In this document: in pieces, positions 17,971 to 31,188 of the stretch
How positions within the stretch are numbered: the first letter of the stretch is position 1
Layout: every line of letters starts with the position of its first letter
Assembly: GCF_016464365.1 (NCBI RefSeq)
Contig: NZ_JADCUC010000004.1
Span: forward strand, 248,001 to 312,000
From: Sandaracinobacteroides hominis
Lineage (GTDB): Bacteria; Pseudomonadota; Alphaproteobacteria; Sphingomonadales; Sphingomonadaceae
Direction: 5' to 3'
Length of the DNA stretch: 64,000 nt
Notes under the pieces: generated by a model
Told to the model about the DNA's origin: nothing
Seen by the model: the letters and a program-made list of their open reading frames with translations, nothing else
Database searches by the model: none
Made by a program: the position numbers and the translations under genes

Positions 17971-18777
17971 ATGGATCTCACCGCAATCGTCCACGCCCTG
18001 ATCCTGGGACTGGTCGAGGGGCTGACCGAGTTCATCCCCGTCTCGTCGACCGGCCACCTGATCCTCGCCTCCGAGCTGCTGGGCTTCACCGGCGAAGGCT
18101 CGGTCGCCTTCAAGATCGCGATCCAGCTCGGCGCCATCCTCGCCGTGCTCGTCGCCTATCGGCAGCGCTTCACCGGCATCGCCACCGGCCTTCTCGCCCG
18201 CGATCCCGGCGCCATCGCCTTCACCCGCAACATCGTCCTCGGCTTCCTGCCGGCGATGGTGGTCGGCGTCTTTGCCTATTCCGCCATCCGCCAGCTGATC
18301 GAAAGCCCGTTGACGGTCGCCATCGCCCTCATCCTCGGCGGCATCGCCATCCTGGTCATCGAACGCATGATCAAGCCGCGCGCCGAAACAAGCGTGGAAG
18401 CGATGCCGGCGCCGACCGCTGCAAAGATCGGCGTCGTCCAGTGTCTTGCCATGATCCCCGGCGTCTCCCGCTCCGGCGCCACCATCATGGGCGGCCTGCT
18501 GATGGGCCTCGACCGCAAGACCGCCGCCGAGTTCAGCTTCTTCCTCGCCGTCCCCACGATGGCCGCCGCCACCGTCTATGCGCTCTACAAGGAGCGCGAA
18601 TTCCTCCATGCCGACGATCTCGGCCTCATCGCCATCGGCTTCGTCACCGCCTTTGTCTCGGCGCTGCTCGTCGTGCGCTGGCTGGTGGGCTTCGTCGCCC
18701 GCCACGGCTTCGCACCCTTTGCCTGGTATCGCATCGCGCTGGGCGGCATCGCCCTGATCTGGCTTCTCAGTCGATAG
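17971..18777 (+). CDS. uppP: Undecaprenyl-diphosphatase UppP (BacA)
   Basis: UppP removes a phosphate from undecaprenyl diphosphate so that the lipid carrier can be reused for peptidoglycan and polysaccharide synthesis. The 268-residue polytopic protein has the two family signatures: EGLTEFIPVSSTGHL near residue 12 and MIPGVSRSGATIM near residue 160. Length and about eight membrane segments are normal. It starts at ATG 17971, directly behind the epimerase gene. Confidence 0.97.
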   Translation: MDLTAIVHALILGLVEGLTEFIPVSSTGHLILASELLGFTGEGSVAFKIAIQLGAILAVLVAYRQRFTGIATGLLARDPGAIAFTRNIVLGFLPAMVVGVFAYSAIRQLIESPLTVAIALILGGIAILVIERMIKPRAETSVEAMPAPTAAKIGVVQCLAMIPGVSRSGATIMGGLLMGLDRKTAAEFSFFLAVPTMAAATVYALYKEREFLHADDLGLIAIGFVTAFVSALLVVRWLVGFVARHGFAPFAWYRIALGGIALIWLLSR

Positions 18778-18906
18778 TCCCGCATCGGAACTAAATTCTG
18801 CCCAAACCGACGCTGCGAACCATTTGCAACAAGGTGCGACAATAAAACAGGTCAGTATTGCTTACCTATCTACTCGCCAAGCCTGAAATCCCCTGCTAAG
18901 GCGCCT

Positions 18907-18926
18907 CCCGACTCATGACTCGGGGG
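18907..18926 (+). promoter_or_regulatory. Leader hairpin overlapping the gltD ribosome site
   Basis: CCCGA (18907-18911) can pair with TCGGG (18920-18924); the second arm contains part of the GGGGG (18922-18926) that serves as the ribosome site for GTG 18932. The stem is only 5 bp, so control of gltD translation is a tentative suggestion. Confidence 0.3.
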
Positions 18927-18931
18927 TTTCC

Positions 18932-20446
18932 GTGGCCGACACGCGCATGCTCAGTTTCACCCACAAGTCGCAGGCCTATCCGGCCAAGCGCAACCCGGCC
19001 GACCGCGCCGGCGACTTCCAGGAAATCTCCCCCAGCTTCCTGCTCGCCAAGGCAGAGGAACAGGCCTCGCGCTGCTCGCAATGCGGCGTTCCCTTCTGCC
19101 AGGTCCACTGCCCGCTGCAGAACCACATCCCCGATTGGCTGAAGCTCGCCGCCGAGGGCCGCCTCAGGGAAGCCTATGAGCTTTCCAACTCCACCTCCAC
19201 CATGCCCGAGATCTGCGGCCGCATCTGCCCGCAGGATCGCCTGTGCGAAGGCAATTGCGTCATCGAGCAGTCCGGCCACGGCTCGGTCACCATCGGCTCG
19301 GTGGAAAAGTTCATCACCGACACCGCCTGGAAGGAAGGCTGGGTCGAACCGCTCACCCCGGTCGCCGATCGCAGCACCCAGTCGGTCGGAATCATCGGCG
19401 CCGGTCCGGCGGGCCTCACCGCGGCCGAACTGTTGCGCGTGCGCGGCTACGACGTGCACGTCTATGATCGCCACGACCGCGCCGGCGGCCTCCTCACCTA
19501 CGGCATCCCCGGCTTCAAGCTGGAAAAGCCCATTGTCACCCGCCGGGTCGAGCGGCTGCAGGCGGGCGGCATCCACTTCCACCTGGGCGTCGAAATCGGC
19601 GGCAGCGGGGAAGGCGACCTCAGCTTCGACACCCTGCGCCAGCGCCACCAGGCCATCCTCATCGCCACCGGCGTCTACAAGCCGCGCCCGCTCGGCCTCG
19701 ACGGCAGCGGGCATCGGGGCGTGGTGAAGGCGCTCGACTATCTGATCGCTTCCAACCGCAAGGGCTTCGGCGATGCCGTCCCCGCCTTCGATTCCGGGGC
19801 GCTCAGCGCCGAGGGCAGGAATGTCGTCGTCATCGGCGGCGGCGACACGGCGATGGACTGCGTCCGCACCGCCGTCCGCCAGGGGGCGGCATCCGTCACC
19901 TGCATGTACCGCCGCGACCGCGCCAACATGCCCGGCTCCGCCCGCGAAGTCGCCAACGCCGAGGAAGAGGGCGTGGTCTTCGAATGGCTGGCCGGCCCCA
20001 CCGCCTTCACAGCAGACAGCGAAGGCCATGTCCGGCAGGTGCAGGCCGCCCGGATGCGCCTCGGCCTTCCCGACGCCAGCGGCCGCCGCGCGCCGGAACC
20101 CGATCCGGGTCAGGAATTCACCCTTCCGGCCGATCTCGTCATCGAGGCGCTCGGCTTTGATCCCGAAGACCTGCAATCCGCCTTTCAGGCCCCCGACCTC
20201 GCTGTCACCCGCTGGGGCACCGTCCGCGCCGAAAACCAGCGGCTTTCCACCAGCATTCCCGGGGTTTTCGCCGCAGGAGACATCGTGCGCGGCGCAAGTC
20301 TCGTCGTATGGGCTATCCGGGAAGGCCGCGACGTGGCAGCAGCCATGCACGCCTGGCTGAAGTCCGAGGCCGCCCAGCAGGGCGCCGCGGCACCGCTATC
20401 AGGCGCTGTTGAAACCGGCCGATCGGCCGAACGGGAGCTTGCCTGA
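18932..20446 (+). CDS. gltD: Glutamate synthase (NADPH) small subunit
   Basis: GltD passes electrons from NADPH to the large subunit for conversion of glutamine plus 2-oxoglutarate to two glutamates. The 504-residue protein has two N-terminal cysteine clusters for 4Fe-4S centres (Cys 48, 51, 56, 60 and 95, 99, 105, 109). An FAD-binding GAGPAGLTAAE follows near residue 152, then an NADPH-binding VVIGGGDTAMDCVR. GTG 18932 is preferred since GGGGG sits 5 bases upstream; a Met six codons downstream is an alternative. Its stop overlaps the DUF2059 gene (TGATG). Confidence 0.97.
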   Translation: MADTRMLSFTHKSQAYPAKRNPADRAGDFQEISPSFLLAKAEEQASRCSQCGVPFCQVHCPLQNHIPDWLKLAAEGRLREAYELSNSTSTMPEICGRICPQDRLCEGNCVIEQSGHGSVTIGSVEKFITDTAWKEGWVEPLTPVADRSTQSVGIIGAGPAGLTAAELLRVRGYDVHVYDRHDRAGGLLTYGIPGFKLEKPIVTRRVERLQAGGIHFHLGVEIGGSGEGDLSFDTLRQRHQAILIATGVYKPRPLGLDGSGHRGVVKALDYLIASNRKGFGDAVPAFDSGALSAEGRNVVVIGGGDTAMDCVRTAVRQGAASVTCMYRRDRANMPGSAREVANAEEEGVVFEWLAGPTAFTADSEGHVRQVQAARMRLGLPDASGRRAPEPDPGQEFTLPADLVIEALGFDPEDLQSAFQAPDLAVTRWGTVRAENQRLSTSIPGVFAAGDIVRGASLVVWAIREGRDVAAAMHAWLKSEAAQQGAAAPLSGAVETGRSAERELA

Positions 20447-21018
20447 TGCTTCGCCACTCTTTTGTTTCCGGCGCGATTGCCGCCACCGCAATCGCCATTT
20501 CCGCACCGGCCATCGCGCAGGACGCGACTGCGCTCGCCACCCAGGTGGTGGATCTGATGAGCCCGCCCGCGCAGGCCAAGGCGCAGCTCGATGCGCAGAT
20601 GAAGGAAGTCCGCAACGGCAACGCCATCCGCGCCCAGCTCAGCCAGGCCCCGCGCTTCAAGCAGGAAGCGGCGAAGAACCAGCCCGCCTTCAACTCGGCC
20701 ATCGCCCGCATCGGCGCCATGCAGGCCGACGCGCTCGGGCCGATCCGTGCGGAAATGCTGGCAGCAAGCCGGCAGGAAGCCATCGCCGCCTATGCCAGCA
20801 CCTTCAACGTCGGCGAGCTGAACGACCTCATCGCCTTCTACAAGTCGCCCACCGGGCAGAAGATGCTGGCGAGCCAGGGGCAGATCAACATGCAGGTCTC
20901 CAAGGCGATGGCGACGAAATTCGCCCCCCGCGTGCAGGCCGCCGAAAAGGCCGTCGCCCCCAAGATCGAGGCCGAGCTGAAGAAGCTCTTCCCGCCACAA
21001 GCCCCACCCGCGAAGTAG
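20446..21018 (+). CDS. DUF2059 secreted protein
   Basis: This 190-residue protein has a Sec signal peptide (residues 1-24, ending AIAQ) and a C-terminal DUF2059 domain, recognisable from LNDLIAFYKSPTGQKMLAS. The family is periplasmic and of unknown function. It is translationally coupled to gltD (1-base overlap) and followed 21 bases later by gltB, so it is embedded in the glutamate synthase operon. No link to glutamate synthesis is known. Confidence 0.85.
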   Translation: MLRHSFVSGAIAATAIAISAPAIAQDATALATQVVDLMSPPAQAKAQLDAQMKEVRNGNAIRAQLSQAPRFKQEAAKNQPAFNSAIARIGAMQADALGPIRAEMLAASRQEAIAAYASTFNVGELNDLIAFYKSPTGQKMLASQGQINMQVSKAMATKFAPRVQAAEKAVAPKIEAELKKLFPPQAPPAK

Positions 21019-21039
21019 CCCAGACCGGAAGCCGCCCAG

Positions 21040-25611
<4,572 letters not shown>

Positions 25612-25627
25612 CCCGACGCGTCGGCCC

Positions 25628-25984
25628 ATGCCCAACGATCTCGCCGCCCTCGAATCCCGCCTCCGCGCCAGAGCCCTCGCCTACCCGGAGGCCTGGGAAG
25701 ACTTCCCCTGGGGCGAACGCGTCGTGAAAGTCCGCAAGAAGATCTTCCTCTTCCTCTACCGCACCGACGAAGCCCTCACCGCCGGCACGAAGCTCCCCGT
25801 CTCGCACGAATTCGCAAGGATGTTCGACGCCTGCACCCCCACCGGCTACGGTCTCGGCAAATCCGGCTGGATCACCACCCGCCTCACCCCCGCAACAGAC
25901 TTCGACCCCGGCCTTCTCGAAGACTGGCTCGATGAATCCTATCGCACTATAGCCCCAAGGACGCTGGTCAAATCCCTCCCCTGA
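25628..25984 (+). CDS. MmcQ/YjbR family protein
   Basis: This 118-residue protein belongs to the MmcQ/YjbR family (CyaY-like fold, often described as DNA-binding). Supporting features are the N-terminal ALAYPEAWEDFPWGERVVKV, KKIFLFLYR, and a C-terminal LLEDWLDESYRTIAPRTLVK, which matches the family's closing helix. It starts 17 bases after gltB and may be co-transcribed. Its cellular role is not known. Confidence 0.85.
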   Translation: MPNDLAALESRLRARALAYPEAWEDFPWGERVVKVRKKIFLFLYRTDEALTAGTKLPVSHEFARMFDACTPTGYGLGKSGWITTRLTPATDFDPGLLEDWLDESYRTIAPRTLVKSLP

Positions 25985-25999
25985 TGCGGCCGGCGCCAA

Positions 26000-26040
26000 G
26001 TGTCGTGCCGGGGGATCGGCGTGTCGTGCCGGGGGATCGG
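26000..26040. repeat. Two 20-bp direct repeats in tandem
   Basis: GTGTCGTGCCGGGGGATCGG occurs at 26000-26019 and again at 26021-26040, separated by one C. It lies in the 126-base gap between the YjbR gene and the outer-membrane-like gene. It could be a recent slippage duplication or a paired regulator site. Confidence 0.7.
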
Positions 26041-26110
26041 ATAGCCAAAAGCCATTGAGCCGCCCTGCATTCAGGCCTATCCCGGCCCGGCAAGTGCAGG
26101 AGAGCGCACG

Positions 26111-26839
26111 ATGGCAAAAGGTGCAGTCCGGACAGCAATCGCCCTCACGCTCGCCATGCCCGCCGCCGCGCAGGACTTCACCCCCGGCCGCCCCGGCGCC
26201 ACCGACAGCCCCGTCGCCGTCGCCCCCGGCCGCTTCCAGCTCGAAACCGAGCTCGCCGGCTTCGGCTCCGAACAGGGCGAGCGCAGCTTCTCCGTCCTCA
26301 GCACCGTCTTCCGCTACGGCCTCGGCGGCGGCTTCGATGCCGAAGTCGGCGTCTCCCCCTTCCTCTTCGAAGGCCGCGTGCAGGGCTTCGGCGACACCAT
26401 GATCCGCGTCCGCAAGCAATTCACCGGCTTCGACGACGGCCCCGCCTTTGCCCTCATCGGCTATCTCACCATCCCAACCAGCAGCAACGGCCTCGGCGCA
26501 GACAAGGTGGATGGCGGCCTCACCGCCACCGGCAGCACCAAATTCTCCGAAGGCTTCGGCCTCACCGCCACCGGCACCATCGGCACGCTCCACAGCGACA
26601 GCGGCACCCAGGCCCAGTTTGCCGGCGCCCTCTCGCTCGACCATGAACTCTCCGAAAGCAGCGCCGCGTTCCTGGAGGTCTTCGCCGAACATGCAGAAGG
26701 CGAAACCCCCACCAGCTTCAGCTTCGGCCTCACCCACCTCGTCAACAGCGAAACCCAGATCGATATCAGCAGCGACATCGGCCTGAACGGCCCCGCCGAG
26801 GATTTCCGCATCGCCATAGGCTTTGCCCACCGCTTCTGA
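26111..26839 (+). CDS. Outer-membrane beta-barrel 'transporter' family protein
   Basis: The 242-residue product has a signal peptide (residues 1-20, ending MPAAAQ) followed by alternating hydrophobic/hydrophilic strands typical of an outer-membrane barrel, ending in a terminal Phe (IAIGFAHRF), a common barrel end signal. The opening TPGRPGATDSPVAVAPGRFQ resembles the phenol-degradation MetA-like transporter family. Substrate unknown. ATG 26111 starts the signal peptide. Confidence 0.75.
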   Translation: MAKGAVRTAIALTLAMPAAAQDFTPGRPGATDSPVAVAPGRFQLETELAGFGSEQGERSFSVLSTVFRYGLGGGFDAEVGVSPFLFEGRVQGFGDTMIRVRKQFTGFDDGPAFALIGYLTIPTSSNGLGADKVDGGLTATGSTKFSEGFGLTATGTIGTLHSDSGTQAQFAGALSLDHELSESSAAFLEVFAEHAEGETPTSFSFGLTHLVNSETQIDISSDIGLNGPAEDFRIAIGFAHRF

Positions 26840-28043
26840 TGTCCGGGCTTGCGAACAGCTTCTGCTTGCGGGTGGCTGTCATAAAATTGTAACGCCGCTT
26901 CTTGCGAAGCGAGGAGCCGCCACAATTCGTCAGATTGCCGCACTGCCCTACCGTGCTGAAGGGCTCAGCATCGGCGCGCCGGTCCGCATTCTCCTCGTCA
27001 CCTCGCGGGAGAGCGGGCGCTGGGTGATCCCGAAGGGAAACCAGGATCCGAACCTGTCGCCGCACGCCGCCGCCGCGCTGGAGGCGCGGGAAGAGGCCGG
27101 CGTGGTCGGCCTCGTCTGCCCGACGGCGCTCGGCTCCTACCGCTATCGAAAGCGGCGGCGCAACGGTTCCTCGCTGATGTTCGACGTCGACGTCTTCCCG
27201 CTGGCGGTGAACACCGAACTGCCTGCCTGGAAGGAACAGGCCGAACGCGAGCGCCGCTGGTTCAGCCTGGTCGAGGCGGCAGAAGCGGTCGAGGAAGAGG
27301 ATCTGAGAGACCTCATCCGCTCCTTTGGCCAATCCGAGTTCCTGGCAGCAACCCAGCGCACCGGCCTGCTGACGGCCGTGGCACAGAAATCGAGAGTGAT
27401 GCCCATGTTTGCCTGGTTCCAGCGTCTGCTGCCCAAGACCGGAAACTTCTTCGAGATGTTCGAGGCGCATTCGATGACCGTGGTCGCAGCAGCCGATGCG
27501 CTTGCGCGGCTGATGCAGGATGGCAACCACGACCATATCCGCGAAGTGATCGAGCGCGAGCATGACGCCGACGAGATCATCCGCGACGTGCTGCGCACCG
27601 TGCGTGAAACCTTCCTGACGCCCTTCGACCGCGGCGCGATCACCTCGCTGATCGGTTCGCTCGACGATGCGATCGACGAAATGCAGGCCGCCGTGCAGGC
27701 AATCGCCCTCTATGACGTGCGGCAATTCGAGCAGGAAATGAAGGACATGACGGCGATCATCGTGGACGCCGCGCGGCTCTGTGCCGAAGCCATGCCGCTG
27801 CTGCGCGACATCGGGCGCAATGGCGGTCGCCTGCACGAGCTCACCGGCCGGCTGGTGCGGATGGAAAGCCATGCCGACGAAATCCACCAGGCCGGGCTGA
27901 AGCGATCCTTCATCGAGCTGGGGCCGAAGGACCCGCTGACCTTCTCGGTACAGCGCGAGGTGTACAAGCATCTGGAGCGGATCGTCGACGCCTTCGAGGA
28001 TGTCGCGAACGAGATTGACGGTCTCGTCATCGATCACGCCTGA
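26823..28043 (+). CDS. NUDIX hydrolase fused in frame to a PhoU-like DUF47 protein
   Basis: One open frame encodes two domains. Residues about 36-190 are a NUDIX hydrolase of the diphosphoinositol-polyphosphate type: GRWVIPKGNQD, then AALEAREEAGVVG, a slightly altered NUDIX box. From Met195 (ATG 27405) the sequence is a full-length DUF47/PhoU-like protein (MFAWFQRLLPKTGNFFEMFE), a family that accompanies Pit phosphate carriers. No stop separates them, though GAGAG lies 8 bases before ATG 27405, so internal initiation is possible. The true start is unclear. In frame upstream of the NUDIX domain there is only TTG 26823 (overlapping the previous gene), a CTG, and an ATT at 26925 with GAGGAG 8 bases before it. 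The pit gene follows 6 bases later. Confidence 0.8.
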   Translation: MPTASDVRACEQLLLAGGCHKIVTPLLAKRGAATIRQIAALPYRAEGLSIGAPVRILLVTSRESGRWVIPKGNQDPNLSPHAAAALEAREEAGVVGLVCPTALGSYRYRKRRRNGSSLMFDVDVFPLAVNTELPAWKEQAERERRWFSLVEAAEAVEEEDLRDLIRSFGQSEFLAATQRTGLLTAVAQKSRVMPMFAWFQRLLPKTGNFFEMFEAHSMTVVAAADALARLMQDGNHDHIREVIEREHDADEIIRDVLRTVRETFLTPFDRGAITSLIGSLDDAIDEMQAAVQAIALYDVRQFEQEMKDMTAIIVDAARLCAEAMPLLRDIGRNGGRLHELTGRLVRMESHADEIHQAGLKRSFIELGPKDPLTFSVQREVYKHLERIVDAFEDVANEIDGLVIDHA

Positions 28044-28049
28044 TCCGCC

Positions 28050-29063
28050 GTGCACGAACTCGCCTTCCCCCTGCTCGTCGGCCTCATCCTCGTCGCCCTT
28101 GCGTTCGATTTCCTGAACGGCCTGCACGACGCCGCAAATTCCATCGCCACCGTGGTCGCGACCCGGCTGCTGAAGCCGGTGCATGCCGTGGTCTTCGCCG
28201 CCGCGTTCAACTTCGCCGCCTATTTCCTGACCCTCGCCTTCCCCCAGCTGCACAAGGTGGCGGAAACCATAGGGCAGGGGCTGATTGCCAAGGAACTGGT
28301 GACACCGGCCGTCGTCTTCGGGGCGCTGATCGGCGCCATGTTCTGGAATGTCGTGACCTGGCTGAAGGGCATCCCGTCGTCGTCCAGCCATGCGCTGGTG
28401 GGCGGGCTGGTGGGGGCGGGCGTCGCGCACGCAGGCCTCACCGGCGTGCAATGGTCGGGCCTCAACAAGACGCTGATCGCCATCATCCTGTCGCCGACCA
28501 TCGGCATGATCCTCGCCATGACGGTGATGCTGGTGACGAGCTGGATGTTCGCCCGCACCGGCTCGCGCAAGGCCGAGAAGCGCTTCCGCGCGCTCCACCT
28601 CGTCTCCTCGGCCGCCTATTCCCTCAGCCACGGCCTGAACGACGCGCAAAAGACGATGGGGATCATCACCGTGCTGCTCTTCTCGACAGGCCATCTCACC
28701 GGCGAGTTCCACGTGCCGCACTGGGTGGCGATCTCCTGCTACATCGCCATCGCACTGGGAACGCTGACCGGCGGCTGGAAGATCATCGAGACGATGGGCT
28801 CGCGCATCACCAAGCTGTCGCAGCACCAGGGCTTCAGTGCCTCGGCGGCCGGCTCGATCGTCATCTTCACCGCCTCGTGGCTGGGCATCCCCGTCTCCAC
28901 CACGCACACCATCACCGGCGCCATCATCGGCGCCGGCACGGCCCGGCGGGCATCGGCCGTGCGCTGGGGCGTCGCCCGCAACGTCATGGTGGCGTGGGTC
29001 ATCACGATTCCGGCCTCGGCAACCGTGGGCGCAATCTTCTACTGGCTCACAACTCTTTTCTAG
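28050..29063 (+). CDS. pit: Inorganic phosphate transporter, PiT family
   Basis: Pit proteins take up inorganic phosphate as a metal-phosphate complex, driven by the proton gradient. The 337-residue polytopic protein has the duplicated family signature: FDFLNGLHDAANSIATVVATR near residue 20 and SLSHGLNDAQKTMGI near residue 192, plus SSSSHALVGG and VSTTHTITGA. GTG 28050 is the start, 6 bases after the DUF47 stop. This DUF47-pit pairing is common in bacteria and supports a phosphate role for the upstream fusion. Confidence 0.95.
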   Translation: MHELAFPLLVGLILVALAFDFLNGLHDAANSIATVVATRLLKPVHAVVFAAAFNFAAYFLTLAFPQLHKVAETIGQGLIAKELVTPAVVFGALIGAMFWNVVTWLKGIPSSSSHALVGGLVGAGVAHAGLTGVQWSGLNKTLIAIILSPTIGMILAMTVMLVTSWMFARTGSRKAEKRFRALHLVSSAAYSLSHGLNDAQKTMGIITVLLFSTGHLTGEFHVPHWVAISCYIAIALGTLTGGWKIIETMGSRITKLSQHQGFSASAAGSIVIFTASWLGIPVSTTHTITGAIIGAGTARRASAVRWGVARNVMVAWVITIPASATVGAIFYWLTTLF

Positions 29064-29108
29064 GGCGAGAACCGAGGCCGACGGCAAAGCCGCCCGCCGC
29101 CTCCGGGC

Positions 29109-30050
29109 TCAGTCGAACAGGCTGGAGACCGAGCTCTCGTCCGAAATCCGCCGGATCGCCTCGCCCAGCAGCGGCGCGATCGACAGCACGCGGATCTTCT
29201 TCGCCGCCGTCACTGCCGGCGTCGCGCCGATCGAATCGGTGATCACCAGCTCGGTCAGCGCCGAGCCTTCCACCCGCGCCACCGCGCCGCCGGAAAGCAC
29301 CCCATGCGTCACATAGGCAATCACGCCCGAGGCGCCGGCGTCCATCAGCGCCTGCGCCGCGTTGCACAACGTGCCCGCCGAATCGACGATATCGTCGACC
29401 AGCACGCAAAAGCGCCCCTTCACGTCGCCGATGATGTTCATCACTTCGGATTCGCCGGGCCGCTCGCGCCGCTTGTCGACGATGGCCAGCGGCGCATTGT
29501 CCAGCCGCCGCGCCAGCGCGCGGGCCCTGACCACGCCGCCGACGTCCGGCGACACCACCATCATCTTCCCCGCATAGCTCGGATAGCGCGCCTGGATATC
29601 GGCCGACATCACCGGCGCGCCATAAAGATTGTCGGTCGGGATATCGAAGAAGCCCTGAATCTGCCCGGCGTGCAAATCCACCGAAAGCACCCGCGAAGCC
29701 CCGGCCACGGTAATCAGGTTCGCCACCAGCTTCGCCGAAATCGGCGTCCGCGGTCCCGGCTTCCGGTCCTGTCGGGCATAGCCGAAATAGGGCACCACAG
29801 CGGTGATCCGCTTTGCACTCGCCCGCCGCAGCGCGTCGATGCAGATCAGCAGCTCCATCAGATTGTCGTTCGCCGGGCCGCTGGTCGATTGCAGCACGAA
29901 CACATCCTGCCCGCGCACATTCTCGTGGATCTCGACGAAAATCTCCTCGTCGGCAAAACGCCGCACAGAGGCAGCCGTCAGCGGCAGCTCCAGATAGCGC
30001 GCAACTTCCTCTGCAAGCGTCGGGTTGCTGTTGCCGGCCATCAATTTCAT
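29109..30050 (-). CDS. prs: Ribose-phosphate pyrophosphokinase
   Basis: Prs makes phosphoribosyl pyrophosphate from ribose 5-phosphate and ATP for nucleotide, His and Trp synthesis. The 313-residue product has the family features: [20 protein letters not shown], the flexible-loop region [20 protein letters not shown], and the PRPP-binding [17 protein letters not shown] 30050 is chosen over upstream open sequence because AAGGAA lies just upstream and the family starts there. It is convergent with pit and divergent from the first glycosyltransferase. Confidence 0.97.
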   Translation of the reverse strand: MKLMAGNSNPTLAEEVARYLELPLTAASVRRFADEEIFVEIHENVRGQDVFVLQSTSGPANDNLMELLICIDALRRASAKRITAVVPYFGYARQDRKPGPRTPISAKLVANLITVAGASRVLSVDLHAGQIQGFFDIPTDNLYGAPVMSADIQARYPSYAGKMMVVSPDVGGVVRARALARRLDNAPLAIVDKRRERPGESEVMNIIGDVKGRFCVLVDDIVDSAGTLCNAAQALMDAGASGVIAYVTHGVLSGGAVARVEGSALTELVITDSIGATPAVTAAKKIRVLSIAPLLGEAIRRISDESSVSSLFD

Positions 30051-30163
30051 GCGCGCATTCCTTTTCCGTGGGCGCCGACTAGCCCAACAGCCCTCTTGTC
30101 GCAACGGCTGCCGCAAGCCCCGCTCCGCTTGCACCTGCAACAGCCCTCTCCTACCAAGTTGCG

Positions 30164-31120
30164 ATGCCCGCGCGCCCCGCCTTTTCCGTCGTTGTACCCT
30201 GCTACAACGCCGGCCCCTATCTCGCCCGCGCCGTCCGCTCCACCCTGTCGCAGCCGGGCGCCGGAGAGCTGGAGGTCATCATCGCCGATGACGTCTCGAC
30301 CGACGGCAGCCTGGCCGAAGCAAAGGCGCTGGCCGCCGCCGATCCGCGCATCCGCGTCGTCCGCAACGCCGTCAACATGGGCCCGGGCGGCACCCGCAAC
30401 GCCGCCATCGCCGCCGCCACCGGCGAATGGATCGCCCTTCTGGACGCAGACGACGCCTTCGCCGAAGGCCGCCTCGCCCGCCTCGCAAAAATCGCCCGTG
30501 AAAGCGGCGCGCAGATCGTCGCCGACCTTCCCATCCTCTACGATCTCGGCGCCAATGTCACTGCCCCCACCCAGCTCCCCACCAGCGGCGGCTGGCGCCT
30601 GCTCGCCCCCACAGATCTCCTCAACCCCGATCCGGTATCCGGCCTCGATCTCGGCCTGCTGAAGCCCATCTTCCACCACAGCCTCGCCGACTCCGGCCTC
30701 TGGAAGTATGCCGATATCCGCCACGGCGAGGATTTCACCCTCTATCTGGATCTGCTTGTCGCCGGGCAGCGCTTCGCCCTGCTGCACGAGGCGCACTACA
30801 TCTTCTCCGCCCGCGTCGGCGAAGTCAGCGGCCGCTTCTCCCCCGGCAGCGTCACCGACGTCGACTACCGCGCCATCGCCGGCAGCAGCCGCGCGCTCGC
30901 CGCCCGCTATGCCGGCACGGCGGCCGGCGCAGAAATTGCCACACTGCTGGGCGAACGCGCCGACCGTGCGCTGGCCGCCAACCGCGCCTACGGCTGGACG
31001 GTCCTGCGCAAGCGCGAATGGAAGCGCCTGCGCCGCTGGCTCGCCGCCGACCCCGCCAACGGCCCCGAACTCGCCCGCATCGCGCTTGCCAAGCTCGGCG
31101 GCCACCGCGGCAGAGTTTGA
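30164..31120 (+). CDS. Glycosyltransferase family 2
   Basis: This 318-residue inverting glycosyltransferase has a GT-A fold at its N-terminus: [18 protein letters not shown] at the start, then [25 protein letters not shown] and LDADD near residue 93 (metal-binding DxD). The C-terminal 150 residues are specific to this protein. It opens a plus-strand run of five polysaccharide genes. Donor and acceptor cannot be read from sequence. Confidence 0.92.
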   Translation: MPARPAFSVVVPCYNAGPYLARAVRSTLSQPGAGELEVIIADDVSTDGSLAEAKALAAADPRIRVVRNAVNMGPGGTRNAAIAAATGEWIALLDADDAFAEGRLARLAKIARESGAQIVADLPILYDLGANVTAPTQLPTSGGWRLLAPTDLLNPDPVSGLDLGLLKPIFHHSLADSGLWKYADIRHGEDFTLYLDLLVAGQRFALLHEAHYIFSARVGEVSGRFSPGSVTDVDYRAIAGSSRALAARYAGTAAGAEIATLLGERADRALAANRAYGWTVLRKREWKRLRRWLAADPANGPELARIALAKLGGHRGRV

Positions 31121-31188
31121 AAGCCGCCGCCGCGGCCCGTCTGATCCGCCGCATTGACCATCCCGTCCTGCCAAGCCAGATAACCCCC

